Assembly: GCA_000310025.1 (NCBI GenBank)
Contig: FN649735.1
Coordinates: forward strand, 3,649,185 to 3,713,184
Reading direction: 5' to 3'
From: Ectocarpus siliculosus
Taxonomy: Eukaryota; Sar; Phaeophyceae; Ectocarpales; Ectocarpaceae
Length of the DNA: 64,000 nucleotides
Position 1 is the stretch's first letter; every line of letters begins with the position of its first letter. Below the pieces are notes generated by a model. That model saw only the letters and a program-made list of their open reading frames with translations, made no database searches and was not told the DNA's origin. Shown in pieces: positions 20,101 through 32,400 of this stretch. Position numbers and translations under genes: made by a program.

Positions 20101-22773
20101 CCTACCCGACGCTTCAGGCACGAGCGAACGATATGTTTGACACCCACGTCGCGAGGCCGAAGACCAGGCTCACCACCCTCTACGGAGCTATCACAGGTAC
20201 ACGCTGACAGCGTGGTGGTGAGATACCGACATGTGTCTTCGGATATCGTCCGCTTTTACATCACCGGAGTGGTGCGGGTTCACTCAAATATCCCAAGACT
20301 GTGGGTGTAGTTGTGTTGGTTGCCTCGAGCGTTGGTCTGCTTCCTTCCTTTGAGTACCCCGTCAGCGCATGAACCCGCGCGTCTCATGGTGGCAGTGTGA
20401 ACTTGCCGTCCCCGCAAAACCTACAGCGGAGATTGAGTCCGTCCGGATGATGGTGGTTTTTACCCGTTTGCCGCTGCACAGAGTAGACCGACAGCTTGTT
20501 TGCTCACAGAAAGCTGGTCGAAGTGGCAAGCGAACCGGACTCAGAAGGTTGGGAACAAGCTCGGTTTATCCCCAGGGTGCTGTTTGCTGTGCCTTCTCTC
20601 CCGATTCCTCGGACTTTTAGTTGTCTTTTTCGGCCCAGAGCGGACTCGAATGCACCCGTAAGACGACGACAACCGTAGCACAGGGCTCGTTATTGGCACG
20701 CGTAACCCCCCACCCCCCCCTTCCCCCATCTTGCTCACGCTTGCCGACGGCCTGCTTGAACAATTTTCTCGGTCGATCGTCGAAAGGGGTGGCTTGTCTG
20801 GGCCGCATGCCGGTGGAGCAGACCCTGGGGCCTAGGGTAGACAGCTTGGCGGACAAGATCTCACAGTCCTGCCTGGCGGCTACGCTAAGGCGGGATACGA
20901 AGAGCGTGACTGAGGCCAACCAGTGCCGCATTGCACTGCTGGTGAGTTTTTTTTTTTTTCTGGAAAACGTATATATAGCGAAAGACAGACTACAATACTC
21001 GTTCGAGATATAACCACAGCAGTGGACAGGGATTGTTTGAAGTCTCTACAGTGAGTGGGAGAGAACAACCGGCTGGATACTGGGCTTATTTTCAATTTAG
21101 CCTTACGCTGATTTTTTATGAGAGATACAAGCTGGTGTTAAGCACAAGAATATGTGTACAGTATTTTTTTCTTGGGGCGGCGTACGACTGACGGGGCAAG
21201 TCGCATGGCGCAGCGCAGAAGCGATGTTGCACCCTCGACAGCACGGAAACGAAAAATGTGAATTGGCGGATCCCGCCTTGGCGAAGACACTATAAAACAG
21301 TCATTTTCTGTGAAATAGAGAAGGGGATTTCGTAGACCTAACCCTAACCCGTAACCCCAACTAAATCCCAGCTTAATGTCTTCGTGAAGGCTACTGGAAG
21401 TGGCTTGCCGTCCTAGACAAGGAGAGTGAGCACGGCCAACGCGCAACCACCAAGACTCGTGGTCGAGAAAGGAAGCAGAGTGACAACCCCGGGACATTGT
21501 CGGGTTTGCTGAGTAAAAGACGGTTGCGGCTGAACCAAGCGGCCTCGAGCCATCCCGTGGCGGGGTTCGAAGAGTCGGGCGTTTGGATTGAGGCCACACA
21601 AAGTGTGCCGGGCACCGTTCGCCCCCCGTGCCGTAGGTGTAGAGAACGTCGGTGCCTTTCGGCGCTGAATGTATGTCCACGACGCTGAGCGTTGAGGGGT
21701 ATGGCCTGGACCAAAAGCTCTTGCCGCCACATTTTTTCGAGGCCGTGGTTACTTTTGGCACCGATGACCGCTTGGGTGGCAGATCGAAAAGCTTGACGAC
21801 GACCGGCGGACCCTTGAACAAGTAGAGCGCACTTCACCGCCACAGGGCTTTGCTTCGTTCATCAAGTCGCATGGTGCAGCGCAGAAGCGATGTTGCACGC
21901 GCATGGTGCGAGTAGGCCTTGCGCATTCCTTGCGGCCTCTGCAGCACGAGAATGAATAATGTGAATTGGCGGATCCCGCCTTGGCGAAGGCACTAAAATA
22001 GTCGTTATCTGTGAAATAGAGTGGGGGATTTTGTGGCCCTAACCCTAACCCGTAGCCCCCACTAAATCCAAGCCTAATATCTTCGCGAAGACTACTGGAA
22101 GTGGCTTGCCGTCCTAGCCAATTAGAGTGACAGGTGCTCCCACCGGCAGTATATTGATCTGCCTGTGTCCCGAATACGTGTTCGACAGCCAGAGTGGTAG
22201 ACGCTACGGCTCTGTCTCACTTCCCGAACCCTCCACCGCCCACCCACCCACCCACCCACCCTGCAGCGAGCGATAGGGTTTGGGACGATCGCCTGCACGG
22301 ACGACTTGTTCGGCGAACCTGGCCTGAATGCCGAGAGAACAGGCAGAGGGGGCGAGCCGAAGCAAGGCAGCAGCGGCAGCGGCAACCCCGCCGCGGGCGG
22401 CAGCGTTAGCGAGGGCGGAGCAAAGAACGGGACTAGTAACAGCAGCGCGAACGGTGCGGCGAGGCCTTCGCACGGCCTTCGCAGACGAGCAGACCGCCTG
22501 CGGAAACGCCTGGACAGGTCGTTGTACTCCCCTCTGACGACCAAATCGGCCGCCGCCGCCGCAGCAGCAGCAGTAGCAGGCGGTGCTACCGGCACCGCAG
22601 CAGACAAGGGCAAGGCTGGCAGCAGCGGCGGCGGGGCAGAAGACGACGACGGTGGGAGCGTTGCCGCGGACGGCTTGGACGAGGTGATCTTCCCGTGGTA
22701 CGTAGTGGGGCTGAGGAGAGACGGCGCCCCGCAGAGCTGGTGGCTGACGAACAAGCTCAGCACGTTCGTTTGA
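14956..22773 (+). CDS. TAF6: TAF6, TFIID/SAGA subunit (histone fold plus HEAT domain), 5' exon missing
   Basis: Ten exons join without frame breaks: 14956-15117, 15722-15808, 16355-16511, 17297-17420, 17876-17996, 18681-18788, 19169-19368, 20090-20196, 20787-20941, 22267-22773; all introns are GT-AG. Together they give about 575 residues, close to animal TAF6. The first exon carries the TAF6 histone fold (AEYHLLDVINDASNF, RSRLTVDDV), which pairs with TAF9. Exon 3 has HWLAVDGQQPLLPQNP, matching the conserved HWL-EG-QPAIPENP of TAF6. Later exons match the TAF6 C-terminal HEAT repeats in order: LSEELTTYLRR, REDPGLQQLLPHLCTFI, LLQMLQCLLNNKN, WDVRDYAAELLRAICDK, RLTTLYGAITG. The last exon ends with an Ala-rich, Gly/Ser-rich tail and WWLTNKLSTFV. 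Role: promoter recognition and pre-initiation complex assembly in the nucleus. The N-terminal exon was not found, and exon 2 (15722) is the least certain. Confidence 0.88.
16988..17087. other. Assembly gap (100 N) inside a TAF6 intron
   Basis: Exactly 100 N, the conventional unknown-size gap. It is flanked by long poly-C runs (16963-16982 and 17147-17174), which probably stopped sequencing. The TAF6 exons on either side (16355-16511 and 17297-17420) join in phase, so little or no coding sequence is missing. Confidence 0.95.
21191..21429. repeat. Intronic direct repeat with telomere-like core, copy 1
   Basis: Shares long blocks with 21863-22131: GCAGCGCAGAAGCGATGTTG, GTGAATTGGCGGATCCCGCC, CTGTGAAATAGAG, CCTAACCCTAACCCGTA and CTACTGGAAGTGGCTTGCCG. 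It contains (CCCTAA)2 in the middle. Located in the last TAF6 intron. Confidence 0.85.
21863..22131. repeat. Intronic direct repeat with telomere-like core, copy 2
   Basis: Second copy, same orientation, about 670 bp downstream of the first, with a 30-40 bp insertion after GATGTTGCACG. The 430 bp between the copies contain no feature I recognise. Confidence 0.85.
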
Positions 22774-24409
22774 CGGGCGACCGAGCGACGCCGATGCGCG
22801 TCCCTGGGACCCGTTTAGCGCGTGAGGACCGGTGTCATATCTCGGAGAGGCGCCGTGTCTTCGACGGGTGTGTCGACTGCGACAACGATGCCAGGCAGCG
22901 ATTGAGCTTTACCCCAGGAGCAGACTGGAACGGCGTAGAGCTTCGCGAAGGGAGTCCGCGCTCTGGGGCGGTGGATGGTGTCGTGCTCTATTGCGGCGGG
23001 GGTGGTTGCCCCGTCGTGTTCCTCGACAGCGTGCGGTGAATTGCAGATCGTCATGTGTCATGGATAGTTGAGTCTTTTATAGGGGCGGTTGTCGCTGTAC
23101 TTCTGTCGGGGTAACGCGTATAGTAAGGGCTTGGTTTCACTCTTGGTGAAGGTTGTACGATCTGCCAGATCTACTTCCTTTCGCGTAGGTGCGCTTGCCT
23201 TGGCATGGTGTGGCTATTTACTCCAAGCTACTCTCGCGTTTCGGCCGCCACCCGATAGTGTGACACGAAGACGTCTCGCACAAGCGTAAGTTCGCGTTTT
23301 GATTCAACATGGCTAGCGACGGGGGGGTATCAGTTTCTATAGTTTAACTGGAAGGTTCTCGGTGAAGTTCTCGCTTGGCGGGAGATCCAATAGAACTTTC
23401 TTGAACGGCAACGGTTGAAAGACATTGCGGGACGACTGTTTCGTTCTTTACTGTAAGACTGCCTGTCTGCATAAACGTGAGCTGCATTGAGATGCCTATA
23501 GAGAGTCGGGAGACTTAAACATCATAATGCGAGAACGAGCCGCCCACGGAGCTGTCGCATGTCAGGGCTCACGGAACGATTTAACGAACGCGAATCCACG
23601 GGTACACCGTCTCACTCGCCGTTTTTTACCACCAGCAGTGAGTGTTCGAAAGTGTTTTTGCCCGATTGATTTCGAAATTCCTTCGCCTGCGGAAGACAAA
23701 TGTGTAAGAACACTTCAAGCGCTTGAGATGAGAGTCTTCGTGCACAAAGAACGATGTCGAAGACTTGTATCGTGCGGCAAGGGGTGTGCCTGTGGGTAGG
23801 TGCAAGCCCAAGGAGTTTTTTTTTTCTCTATTACACCTGGAGGCGTGTTTGTAATGTCGTGGTGAAACGACATGGTATTCTTTTTGTGTGAGGTGATATT
23901 GGGCAGAGTGTGGGGTGCACTCGACCATGCCTGTGGCAGGTAGGCGCCGAACATGGATTTGTTGTTCTCAAAACTATCTTGCTCGAACTTTGACTTGCTC
24001 GCTTCGGTGGTGACAATTGGCAAGAATGGGGCACGTGCCCGGGCTATCCCAACAACTGCCTTAGTTCCAATTATAACGCCAGCATGAATCCTGGGCAGTG
24101 GCATGCGTACGTGGATATATAGATGGATATGGTAGCAGATTTACCCGCCCCCAAAGGCAGATACTCTTCTAGACTGGACTACTTGTACACTGTATCCAAA
24201 TTAATCCTGAAACACTCAAGAACCATAATATCATGACGAGGGCGCGTCGTTCGGCGACTAAAATTGCTATGGGAAGGGCAGAGCCGGCGGGTTCATAAAC
24301 AACAGTGCTGTGATACTCTCGGTTTTTCTCCTGTATCCGGACATGCGTACGGTGTCCGTGTCCGGTGCATTTGATTTGCATGATGTATATTTGATTTATT
24401 AATAGTACA
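22774..24409. other. Downstream of TAF6, no gene identified
   Basis: Only short unrelated frames. The first few hundred bases presumably contain the TAF6 3' UTR. I see no transposon end, RNA gene or convincing exon. Confidence 0.5.
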
Positions 24410-24937
24410 TTTCGCCGCGTACGGGGGTATGTGACTTCGATATTTTCGGTCTGTGAGGCCCCCATGCTACCAAACCAAACCAAGACCCACCCCGCGTCAC
24501 ACCTGACCTCGGACAACCGACGCGGACAACCTCGACTGGAAGGTACGCGTTGCTACCTCGCTACCGCGTTGTCTATTTTGGTCACGAGTGCTGGTCGAAT
24601 GCGTAACATGTCTCTTGTTCGTTGCATATACGTATGCACGCGCCCGTTCGACAGCCGGCTCCCGATGACCAACTTGATCTTTTACAAAATATACCCCCGA
24701 CTTATCCCGACTGACTCTATTCATCCGCTCGGTATTTCCGTACCCGCTCTGGCAACATTGCATATGGGCAACAGCGACGGCACTAGATGGACAATAGTAG
24801 TCCTACGCCATTTCTTCCGCTTTTGTGCATGTGTGGTGCGTTTTTAAGTCTGCGCTCCAGCGTCACCAGTTACCTCTGCTCTAGTCTACGTCTCTGTTTG
24901 CTAAACTTTCGCGTTGACGTCATGTGGACCCGCAGAC

Positions 24938-25132
24938 ATGTCTGGCACTGCGCCGGCAACCCCTTTGGCCTCAGCGGCACCTTCGTTTCGACGCTACCCG
25001 GCCACTGCCCCATCTACCCGTGTGACCTCTGATTCATCCGGGGGGTTGGTGATTCCGGAGGACAAAGTGGTGGTGTGGGATGACACGATGAAGCAAATGG
25101 TGGTGAAGAACCGGGACGAAGTCAAACTCACG
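24938..25132 (+). CDS. Possible first exon, function unknown (copy A)
   Basis: ATG at 24938 opens MSGTAPATPLASAAPSFRRY and runs to GAAGTCAAACTCACG followed by GTGCGA, a possible splice donor. Copy B has the counterpart at 51093-51287. The six differences I see between the copies in this frame all change the amino acid (A/P, R/C, T/A, G/R, D/G, T/R), so there is no sign of protein-level constraint since duplication. It may be a dead or non-coding segment. I recognise no domain. Confidence 0.22.
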
Positions 25133-25434
25133 GTGCGATTATTTTGCTGTTCTTGAATGGTTGGAGGGCTAATTTCTGATCATTTCGTCGCCACCGCGAG
25201 TGCAGGGTTTGTGTGCAGCACATGAATGTTGGATCCGCGAATGAGCGATCTTTCTCAACCCTGTGCATGATACGATCTTAGTTTTCGTGAAAGGTTTAAG
25301 AACTACTATTGTATGTAGATTCCGGAACGATTAGTCTACTACACTGCTCGCGAACCGTTCCCAGGAACGTTCTCAGGAAAAGTCCCAAGGTGAGATTGGA
25401 CTGTTCCGGGGACGGTTCCAGCGTAATGGTTGAC

Positions 25435-25746
25435 TTCTTTGTTAGGATGATCCGAACTGGGGGTAGCTTGTCGCAAGACGTGTGTTGAATAGGGTGTCGG
25501 CAACTCGGCGAACTCGCGCCAAGGAGGAAAGACGTGTTGGGTTTGTTGTATAGACTTCTTCTTCACATGAAAACATGGACTCACATGAACACATGAACAC
25601 ATGAACTGCACGCACGCGTGCACGCACCACCATGAGGGGGCGACGCAGTATACAACAGGGGTACCTTGCACACCCTGGAAATACGTTCCACGTACCACAC
25701 AATCCTACAACCACTTGGGATTGCTACAAGTACATCTATCATTCTT
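25435..25746. mobile_element. Solo LTR with 5 bp target duplication
   Basis: A 302 bp sequence (25440-25741) starts TGTTAGGATGATCC and ends ACATCTATCA, the TG...CA termini of an LTR. It is flanked by TTCTT at 25435-25439 and 25742-25746. The corresponding site in copy B (about 51600-51606) reads GACTTCTTGTAGCACGG with a single TTCTT and no insert. This is a filled/empty site pair: the insertion post-dates the duplication, and recombination left only the LTR. The family cannot be named from the LTR alone. Confidence 0.85.
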
Positions 25747-27789
25747 GTAGCACGGTAATTTCCGGAGTTCTTATGAGTTTCGTCGGTTGGCTGCTGCTAC
25801 CAAGCCCGCTACACCGGAGCTTCCTCTGTGTTGCTACATAATATGCTATATCGAAGTGTTCTGCTGTCTGCTGGTGGCCAGCAACCCCTACAAGTACCCT
25901 TCCTACTCTGTGCTTCCATCTCTGTCTAGCTGTTGTGTCGATGCGACCGTTATTGCTGCACCAACGCTAGGCAGAAACAACGCCACCGTCACCTCCTTAG
26001 TGAATGAGCTTCCCATCAGGTTCCAAGAAAACAATTATTAAAATTTCAGGCTCCACCTGACCACCGCTCGCACCAACGTAACCCTGACCCGTGTCGTGAA
26101 GGTTGTTGGAGGAAGGGATTTTGTTTTTTGTGGTGAACGTACATTATTTTCGGATACGGGTGCAACTTTCGAAAACCATGTGCACCGGAAGTTGGCGCCG
26201 ATGCTAGCTGGTGGGAGGCTTGTTTGCGGACGTTTTGGGAACGCTTCTTCCGTGACCAACTTCCGTGAGATGCCATGAAGTTCGGTGGAAGGCTTCCCTA
26301 GAGCTCAAATGGAAGCTTTCACAACTTGCATTAGCCACACAATCGAAGCTTCTATCGTAGTCGAAACAATAGTGCAGCGGAATAACGGGCCCTACTCTTG
26401 TCGCAAATAAAAAGCCTTCCGTATTGCTATCTGGTATGTCTGTGGTGAACACTGGTGACGAAGTATTGAGGTAAGATGTGCACCCTCAAAATGGACGTGC
26501 ACCGATTTTATGGGAGGGACGCGGCGTGTACGGTCGACAGTCTGAAGACAATCGGTGGCACCACGACTCAAGCGCGGCGCCGAACAGCTCTCTCTTCGCG
26601 ATCGGCGCACATCACGGATGCTATGAAACTTGCATCATTGGTTGGAAAACTACCGTGCGCTGCTCCGGCGGGCGGATTTAGAATTTTTCTTGGCTTCCAC
26701 GGGGTGTATGGTAGGTGGTATGAATTGCATGACGGACGAATGTGGTGATGCGTTGCCTTTTCGTGGCCCACTACCACCGTAGGTGACATAAGATAGCACA
26801 CCCCCTGGACCGATTTCCAACGCTCGATTTCTCCCAAGCAGAAATATTGGTGGTGCCGAAGATGGGCGGCGTTGGAACCGTCTTGTCGAGAGCGTTCCGA
26901 AAACGTACCGTTTCACCTATGCATCTTCTTCGTCGTGGAGAAGTCGAGATTTGAAAATCTGTCCAGGGAGCGCGATATCTTCCGTCATGCCACCTATATT
27001 CCCACCACCTCGGCAACGATATCGTTCAAGGGCTGCCGGACTCGGCTCAACGTGGCCAGGGGTATACTTTGTCCACACAACCCACAAGCTTTGCTCTACA
27101 CCCGAAGGAAGAGCATAGTCAACAGAATTCCGCGCTTGAAAGCTTTGGATTATTGCCGTTCGCGGACAGTGAATAACATCTTCACGACCACCCCTTCCTT
27201 TCCTCCCCCTCTGTGTCGGGATACGTCCGATGTTTTCGGCAGACGTGGAAATCTCGGATCAGGAACGCGGCCTGGCAGTTTTGGGCTGGGGGGCCTCCTC
27301 TGGGGGCTTAAAAAAAACAACAGTCCACTATTCTCCGCGGCGTCGGAAGCCTAACGCGAACGTTTAGGCTCGACAGACGCCGTGCCTGAGAAGCATGTTA
27401 AAAGGGGGTACGGAATACGCATATGTTTGCTGTAAGGCACAGGGGGCGGGTCGATCCCCGCTGCGCCGTGGCGCGGGTGCCGTGATGACTTGGTGGAAAA
27501 AGGCACGAAATGTGATAGAATTGAAGCGGCAAAGAACCACTCGCACCCCCCCAGCAACTGATATATACCGGCTGCAAACTCCGTAGAAGCGTGTCTAGTA
27601 TCCATACCATTTTATGCCATTTGAGCGGATGTTCAATGGTATGGTCTTGCAGGTCGGATGTTAGACTTTGTTCAGTTCATGTTGTATAGCCATTGCTTGC
27701 CGAGCGGGGGCGACGAGCTACGTTTGTTGATACGTCTCGTTTGCCCCATGTGTTGCCAGCGACGGCTGCTTGTCGTCTGGCTGGGGCTC

Positions 27790-27791
27790 TC

Positions 27792-27841
<50 letters not shown>

Positions 27842-27842
27842 T
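27790..27842 (+). repeat. (GTT)n microsatellite
   Basis: About 17 GTT units. Copy B (53620-53650) has a shorter tract interrupted by GTA, so the repeat expanded or contracted after duplication. Confidence 0.9.
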
Positions 27843-28344
27843 GCTATGTTGATTGTTTTTTCGAAGTGTATACTGGTAGTTTGGGTAGTTGGCCTGTGAC
27901 CACGGAAAGGCATCCGCGTCAGGGGGGCCGGTACGGATGTTAAAAGGTACTGAGCAGTACTCAGAACGGCGTTCATGTAAACATTAACGGATCATACCGT
28001 AACTGCACAACAACAAAACATTGTTGTTGTTGACGACATGAGCAGAAAACAGAGAGTGTGAAGAGCTCCGTGGGTCACCCTTCCAGGTTTCTTTTTTTCG
28101 GTTGACGGCCAAACCGTGAAGAACCTGGGAACCGTTTGGCCAGACGAAAACCGGTGCAGAATCGTTCTGGAAACCGCAGTGTTCTGGTGGGTTTTCTTCA
28201 GAATGTCTTTTGAGATTCTTTCTTGAAGGGTATATTCGAGTTTGAGGGAGCTTCTCTTTGTGCGGATGGAGCCGTTTTCCAGGTTGGTTCGTCTCTCGGT
28301 TTGCGTTGTAACTTGCTATTTCGTTGGTGATTCCTGATTCCACG

Positions 28345-28590
28345 TGCCAGAAGTGTGCACCCTTTTTTGGGTTGTTCAAGCGTGTACCCTTTTTGGGTGT
28401 GTGCCTTTTTTGGGTAGCTGGAGTGTGTACCCTTTTTTCGGAAGTTGAAGTGTATACCCTTTTTGGGGTTGTTGAAGTGTGTACCCTTTTTGGGGTTGTT
28501 GAAGTGTGTGTCTTTTTGGGGTAGCTGGAGTGTGTACCCTTTTTTCGGAAGTTGAAGTGTGTGCCCTTTTTGCGGTAGTTGGGTGTGTGA
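28345..28590 (+). repeat. Minisatellite, about 25 bp unit
   Basis: Tandem units of the type GAAGTGTGTACCCTTTTTGG-GGTTGTT, about nine copies with internal variation. The homologous array in copy B is at about 54160-54415. The long minus-strand frames over the array (units of KGTHFNNP type) are a by-product of the repeat. Confidence 0.85.
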
Positions 28591-29445
28591 CCACGGACTG
28601 CGTCCGCGTCGTTGGGTCGGAAGGGATGTGTGGAGGGACTGAGCAGAGACCGGAACGGTTTGTTAATGTTTGGACAAACAACATTACATGAATGTACGCG
28701 TACTCACTTCGTGCGTAGTGAAGCCCGTGCAGTCCTTGCAGTCCTCGACGAACGCAAACAGTGGTTTGTCATCGCCACGGAGACGTTTTGGGGCCGTCCC
28801 CTGATACAATGGAGTATAATATTGTTTCAACCGCATAATGTGCGCTGTTGAATCTCTTTCCCTGATTTTCACTCAAATCGAAACATTGTCCAAAGATACG
28901 TGCAACTGGTGATCCATGTCATTCCTCTATCTGGTCGAAGGAAATGAAAAAGCAATGACTTTTTGTGCGGCACTTTTCATACAGTGTTCACAATCTCTCG
29001 AAAACTACCTGTGAAATCGTTCTGCCAATGAACAGCAGTTCCGGCACCTGCAGCACTCCCGTGCACACCCAAATCCTGCAAGGTGGAATTCATTCACTCA
29101 TTCCGATGAGCTGTGGCCTGCTTGGCCATGTCTACACTGAATTCCAGGCGCGGCACAGAAAAGTCCGATCTTCCAAGATACTCCTGCAAACCAATTCAAC
29201 GCACAACGACATGCTTGGGCGCCTGCCACCTTTCCTTTATAGCTTACGGGCTCGACTCTTGACCTGCAATCCAAAAATATCATTCATGAAGAACACGCAA
29301 AGATAGGTATCCGCATACCGTTCCCAAAGATGCTTGAAAACAACCAACTCCGGTCACCAAGCTGAGCATGTTAACATCGAGACACACGCAACTCAGCCCG
29401 AGAGATGCTGGAAAACAACCAAGTTCGGTCGCAAGCTGAACCGTT

Positions 29446-32400
29446 CCAGATTGGGATGCCGTTACGGACGGCTCGCGACCTTTTCGCCTCTACTGTGATG
29501 CTAGTCGCGATGGGTTCGGCGGGACTCTCGAACAAGAACAGCCGGATGGCTCCATCCGGCCCATCGTTTTCATCAGCCGAGCTACTTTGGACTCCGAACG
29601 TCATTGGACTCCCCTCGACCTCGAGGCGGGTAGCATCGTATGGTGCATCAAACGACTTCGCGGTTATTTATGGGGCACGAAATTTCGCATTTTTACCGAC
29701 CACAAATCTCTTGAGCATTTTGCCAAGGTGGGGGAGAACAATGCCCGCGTTCAGCGTTGGCTCGAATGTCTTACCGCCTACCATTACACTCTCGAGTACC
29801 GCAAGGGTTCCGCAAATGGCAACGCTGATTTCCTCTCTCGCCTTCCGATCGATACGGCGGAATGTGACCGATCTGGTCGCAGCCGCTTGACACCGGATGA
29901 CGATGAGGAGAGCGTATTCTTCATCCGTTCTTGTGGCCTTACGCCTTCTGGCCATCGCGCCGTGGGTGTTGGCTTGGGTGGGCTCGTCCCCACTTCCCCG
30001 ACTTCGGTCTTGGGTGGGCTGGCCCCCTCTGCAGATGATTTCGTCGACTTCCGTCGGCATGGTCCACGTCTCTCGCCGTCAGGCCTTTCGTCTCCGCCTG
30101 GCATCTGGAACATCGCACCCTGGCCGTCCAACAACCCCCGCGGGTTGTCTCCTTCGCTACGACGCCTGTGTGGCAGGACCCTCGATTGGTCTAGCTCCTT
30201 ACATTCTTCGGTGGAGGGCATTTTGGCTCTCGAGCCCGAGTCTTCGCCGGCCGTCTCGCCGACTGCCGCATCACGACGGACTCTCGACCCTACTCAACTG
30301 ATTTCCACGCGAACTCGCCGTCGCACGGCGGTTGTGGCAGGCACGCCCCTCCCGCCCGTGGATTATGGTTTCTCCGAGGACCCGCCTGCTCCTACTCGGA
30401 TTTCCGCTTCGCCCCGATCGTTTCGACGTTCCCCGCCCGCACAATCAGCATCGACTACGCCCCCCGTTTTGACCAGGTTGGTTTCGACTCCTGGTGCTGA
30501 CACTTCGATCCCAAACCTTCATACGCCTCTGGCTCGTGGAAGGGATCTTGCGTCTTCGACGCATCCTGCAACTTCGGTTGCTCCTGCCCAGCAGTCTTCT
30601 GCTGCCCCCGATTCTTCGGAATCTTCGATGCGTTCGGTTTCGACCATTCGTACGCCTTCGTCTTCGGTTTCCGCTGCTACTCTGCCTTCGGGTGGATTGC
30701 AGCCGGAGCCTCAGGAATCGGCTCCCTCTTCTATCGAGGCGGCTTTACATTCCTCGGCAGATTTAGCCTTCCGGGCGTCTGTCGAACGTTTCTCGCATGC
30801 TGATTGGGCTCGCGAGCAACGTAACGAACCTGTTTGTGATGCAGCTATTCGTTTCATCCTTCTGGGTCGGCCTTCGGCTCTCCCTTCGGATTTCCTGGAT
30901 CATCTTCCGTCCGCTCGTCGACCTCCTCTGTCGGAGATTCGTGACCTGTCTAACAAAGGCCGGTTACAGGTTGACGATGATGGTTTGGTCTTGCTTGCTC
31001 GCAAGCAAACAGCGCCCCCGTCGTCTACGACCACACGTCCTGGCGGGCGTGCTGCTCGCCTTCTCAACGACGAACCCATTCGGATTCATGTTCCCATGCT
31101 CATGCGTCCGTGGATCATGCAAGCCTGTCACGCTGATGCATCCTGCCACCTCGGTGCCGCTCGCACGCTTAGCATGCTGGAACGTTTTTTTTGGTGGGTT
31201 GGCATGAGTGTTTGCACGAAGTGGTGGGTAAGGCATTGTTTGCGATGCCAAGCTCGCAAGTCATCTCGTCAAACGCCTCGATGGCCTACTTTGTGCCTTC
31301 CGCTGCCTTCGGGCCCTGGTGTGTCGGTGAGCGTCGATTACTTCGGTCCCCTCCCGTTGACACCGCGCGGAAACACATATATTCTGCTTTTCACTGATCT
31401 TTTCAGCCGCCGTGCTGACATGTACGCGGTTACGGCTGCGGAATTCAACGCCGAAGGCACCGCTGACGTACTTGTCAATCGGTATATCCCTTTATGGGGT
31501 TGCCCTTTGAGTCTCTTGTCTGATAATGGCTCTCAGGTTTGTTCTAAACTGTCGCAGGCTGTATACGCCCGTTTGGCTATCCGCAAAGTGGCTACCAGCT
31601 CTTACCATCCCAACGGCAATGGGGGTGTGGAGCGCGTAAATCACACTTTGGCTCAGATGTTGGCTATGGTCGTCCATGAGAGGCAAGATGATTGGGACAT
31701 TCATCTGCCGCACATTGAGTTCGCCTACAACAATTCGGTTAGTGCCGCTACTGGTTTGGCGCCCAACGAGGTGCATATGAACCGCCTGCCACGCATGCCG
31801 ATGACGGTTTTTGAGCATCCATATGCTCGGGGCCACCAAAGCTTGCATCGCGATCAACTTGAGTATTGCGATCTTGCTGCTGATCGCCAACGTCGTTCTT
31901 GCGATTTAGTTCGTGAACAGCACAACCTATCCGTTTCGCGGATTGAGCGGCGTAACTCCGCTCTGTCGGATGCTTTGCGAAAGGTTCCCTCATACACCGT
32001 CGGTGGATGGGTTTGGGTGTACAACACCGAATCTACCATTCGCCAAGGTGTTCGTTCAGGCACGGATGACAAGGTCCTCAAGGCTAAGTTGTCTTTCCTT
32101 TGGACTGGTCCGTTCAAGATCTTGGCCGTGGGTCCGTGTCCTGACGCTCCCGACGGTTGTCCTCTGGCTTCCAAGTTACTGTATTTGGATCTTCCATCGG
32201 ATCTGCCGGGTCCGGACTCGAAAAACCGTGTGTCAGTTGCGTGTTGCAAGCCTTGCGCTAATCCGCATGACACTGAAGACTTGCCTCGGTTCCTGCCTGC
32301 CGGCCTTACACCGTATGTGCTAAACTCCTATACGAATAAATCTCCTCCCTACCATGTTACGGAAGACGACGTGTCTACTCCGGTCGAACATCTCGAGGTT

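Larger units (their letters stand above)
24410..29447 (+). repeat. Segmental duplication, copy A (direct orientation)
   Basis: About 5 kb matched to 50579-55519 over its whole length with high identity and small indels. Landmarks in both copies: GAGGCCCCC near the start, a MSGTAPxTPLAS frame, a (GTT)n tract, a 25 bp minisatellite, and the final AACCGTTCC. Specific to this copy: a solo LTR insertion (25440-25741) and a longer (GTT)n. The right border falls exactly where gypsy-1 begins (29446-29447), whereas copy B continues into unrelated single-copy sequence. Confidence 0.93.

Noticed and set aside
22194-22266. (CCCA)n tract as a repeat-driven element
   Set aside because: It is simply the pyrimidine tract and acceptor of the last TAF6 exon.
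26476-26748. 90-codon frame shared by both duplicates (copy B 52306-52578)
   Set aside because: Two overlapping frames are open in both copies and the substitutions show no clear preference for silent sites in either, so coding is not supported.
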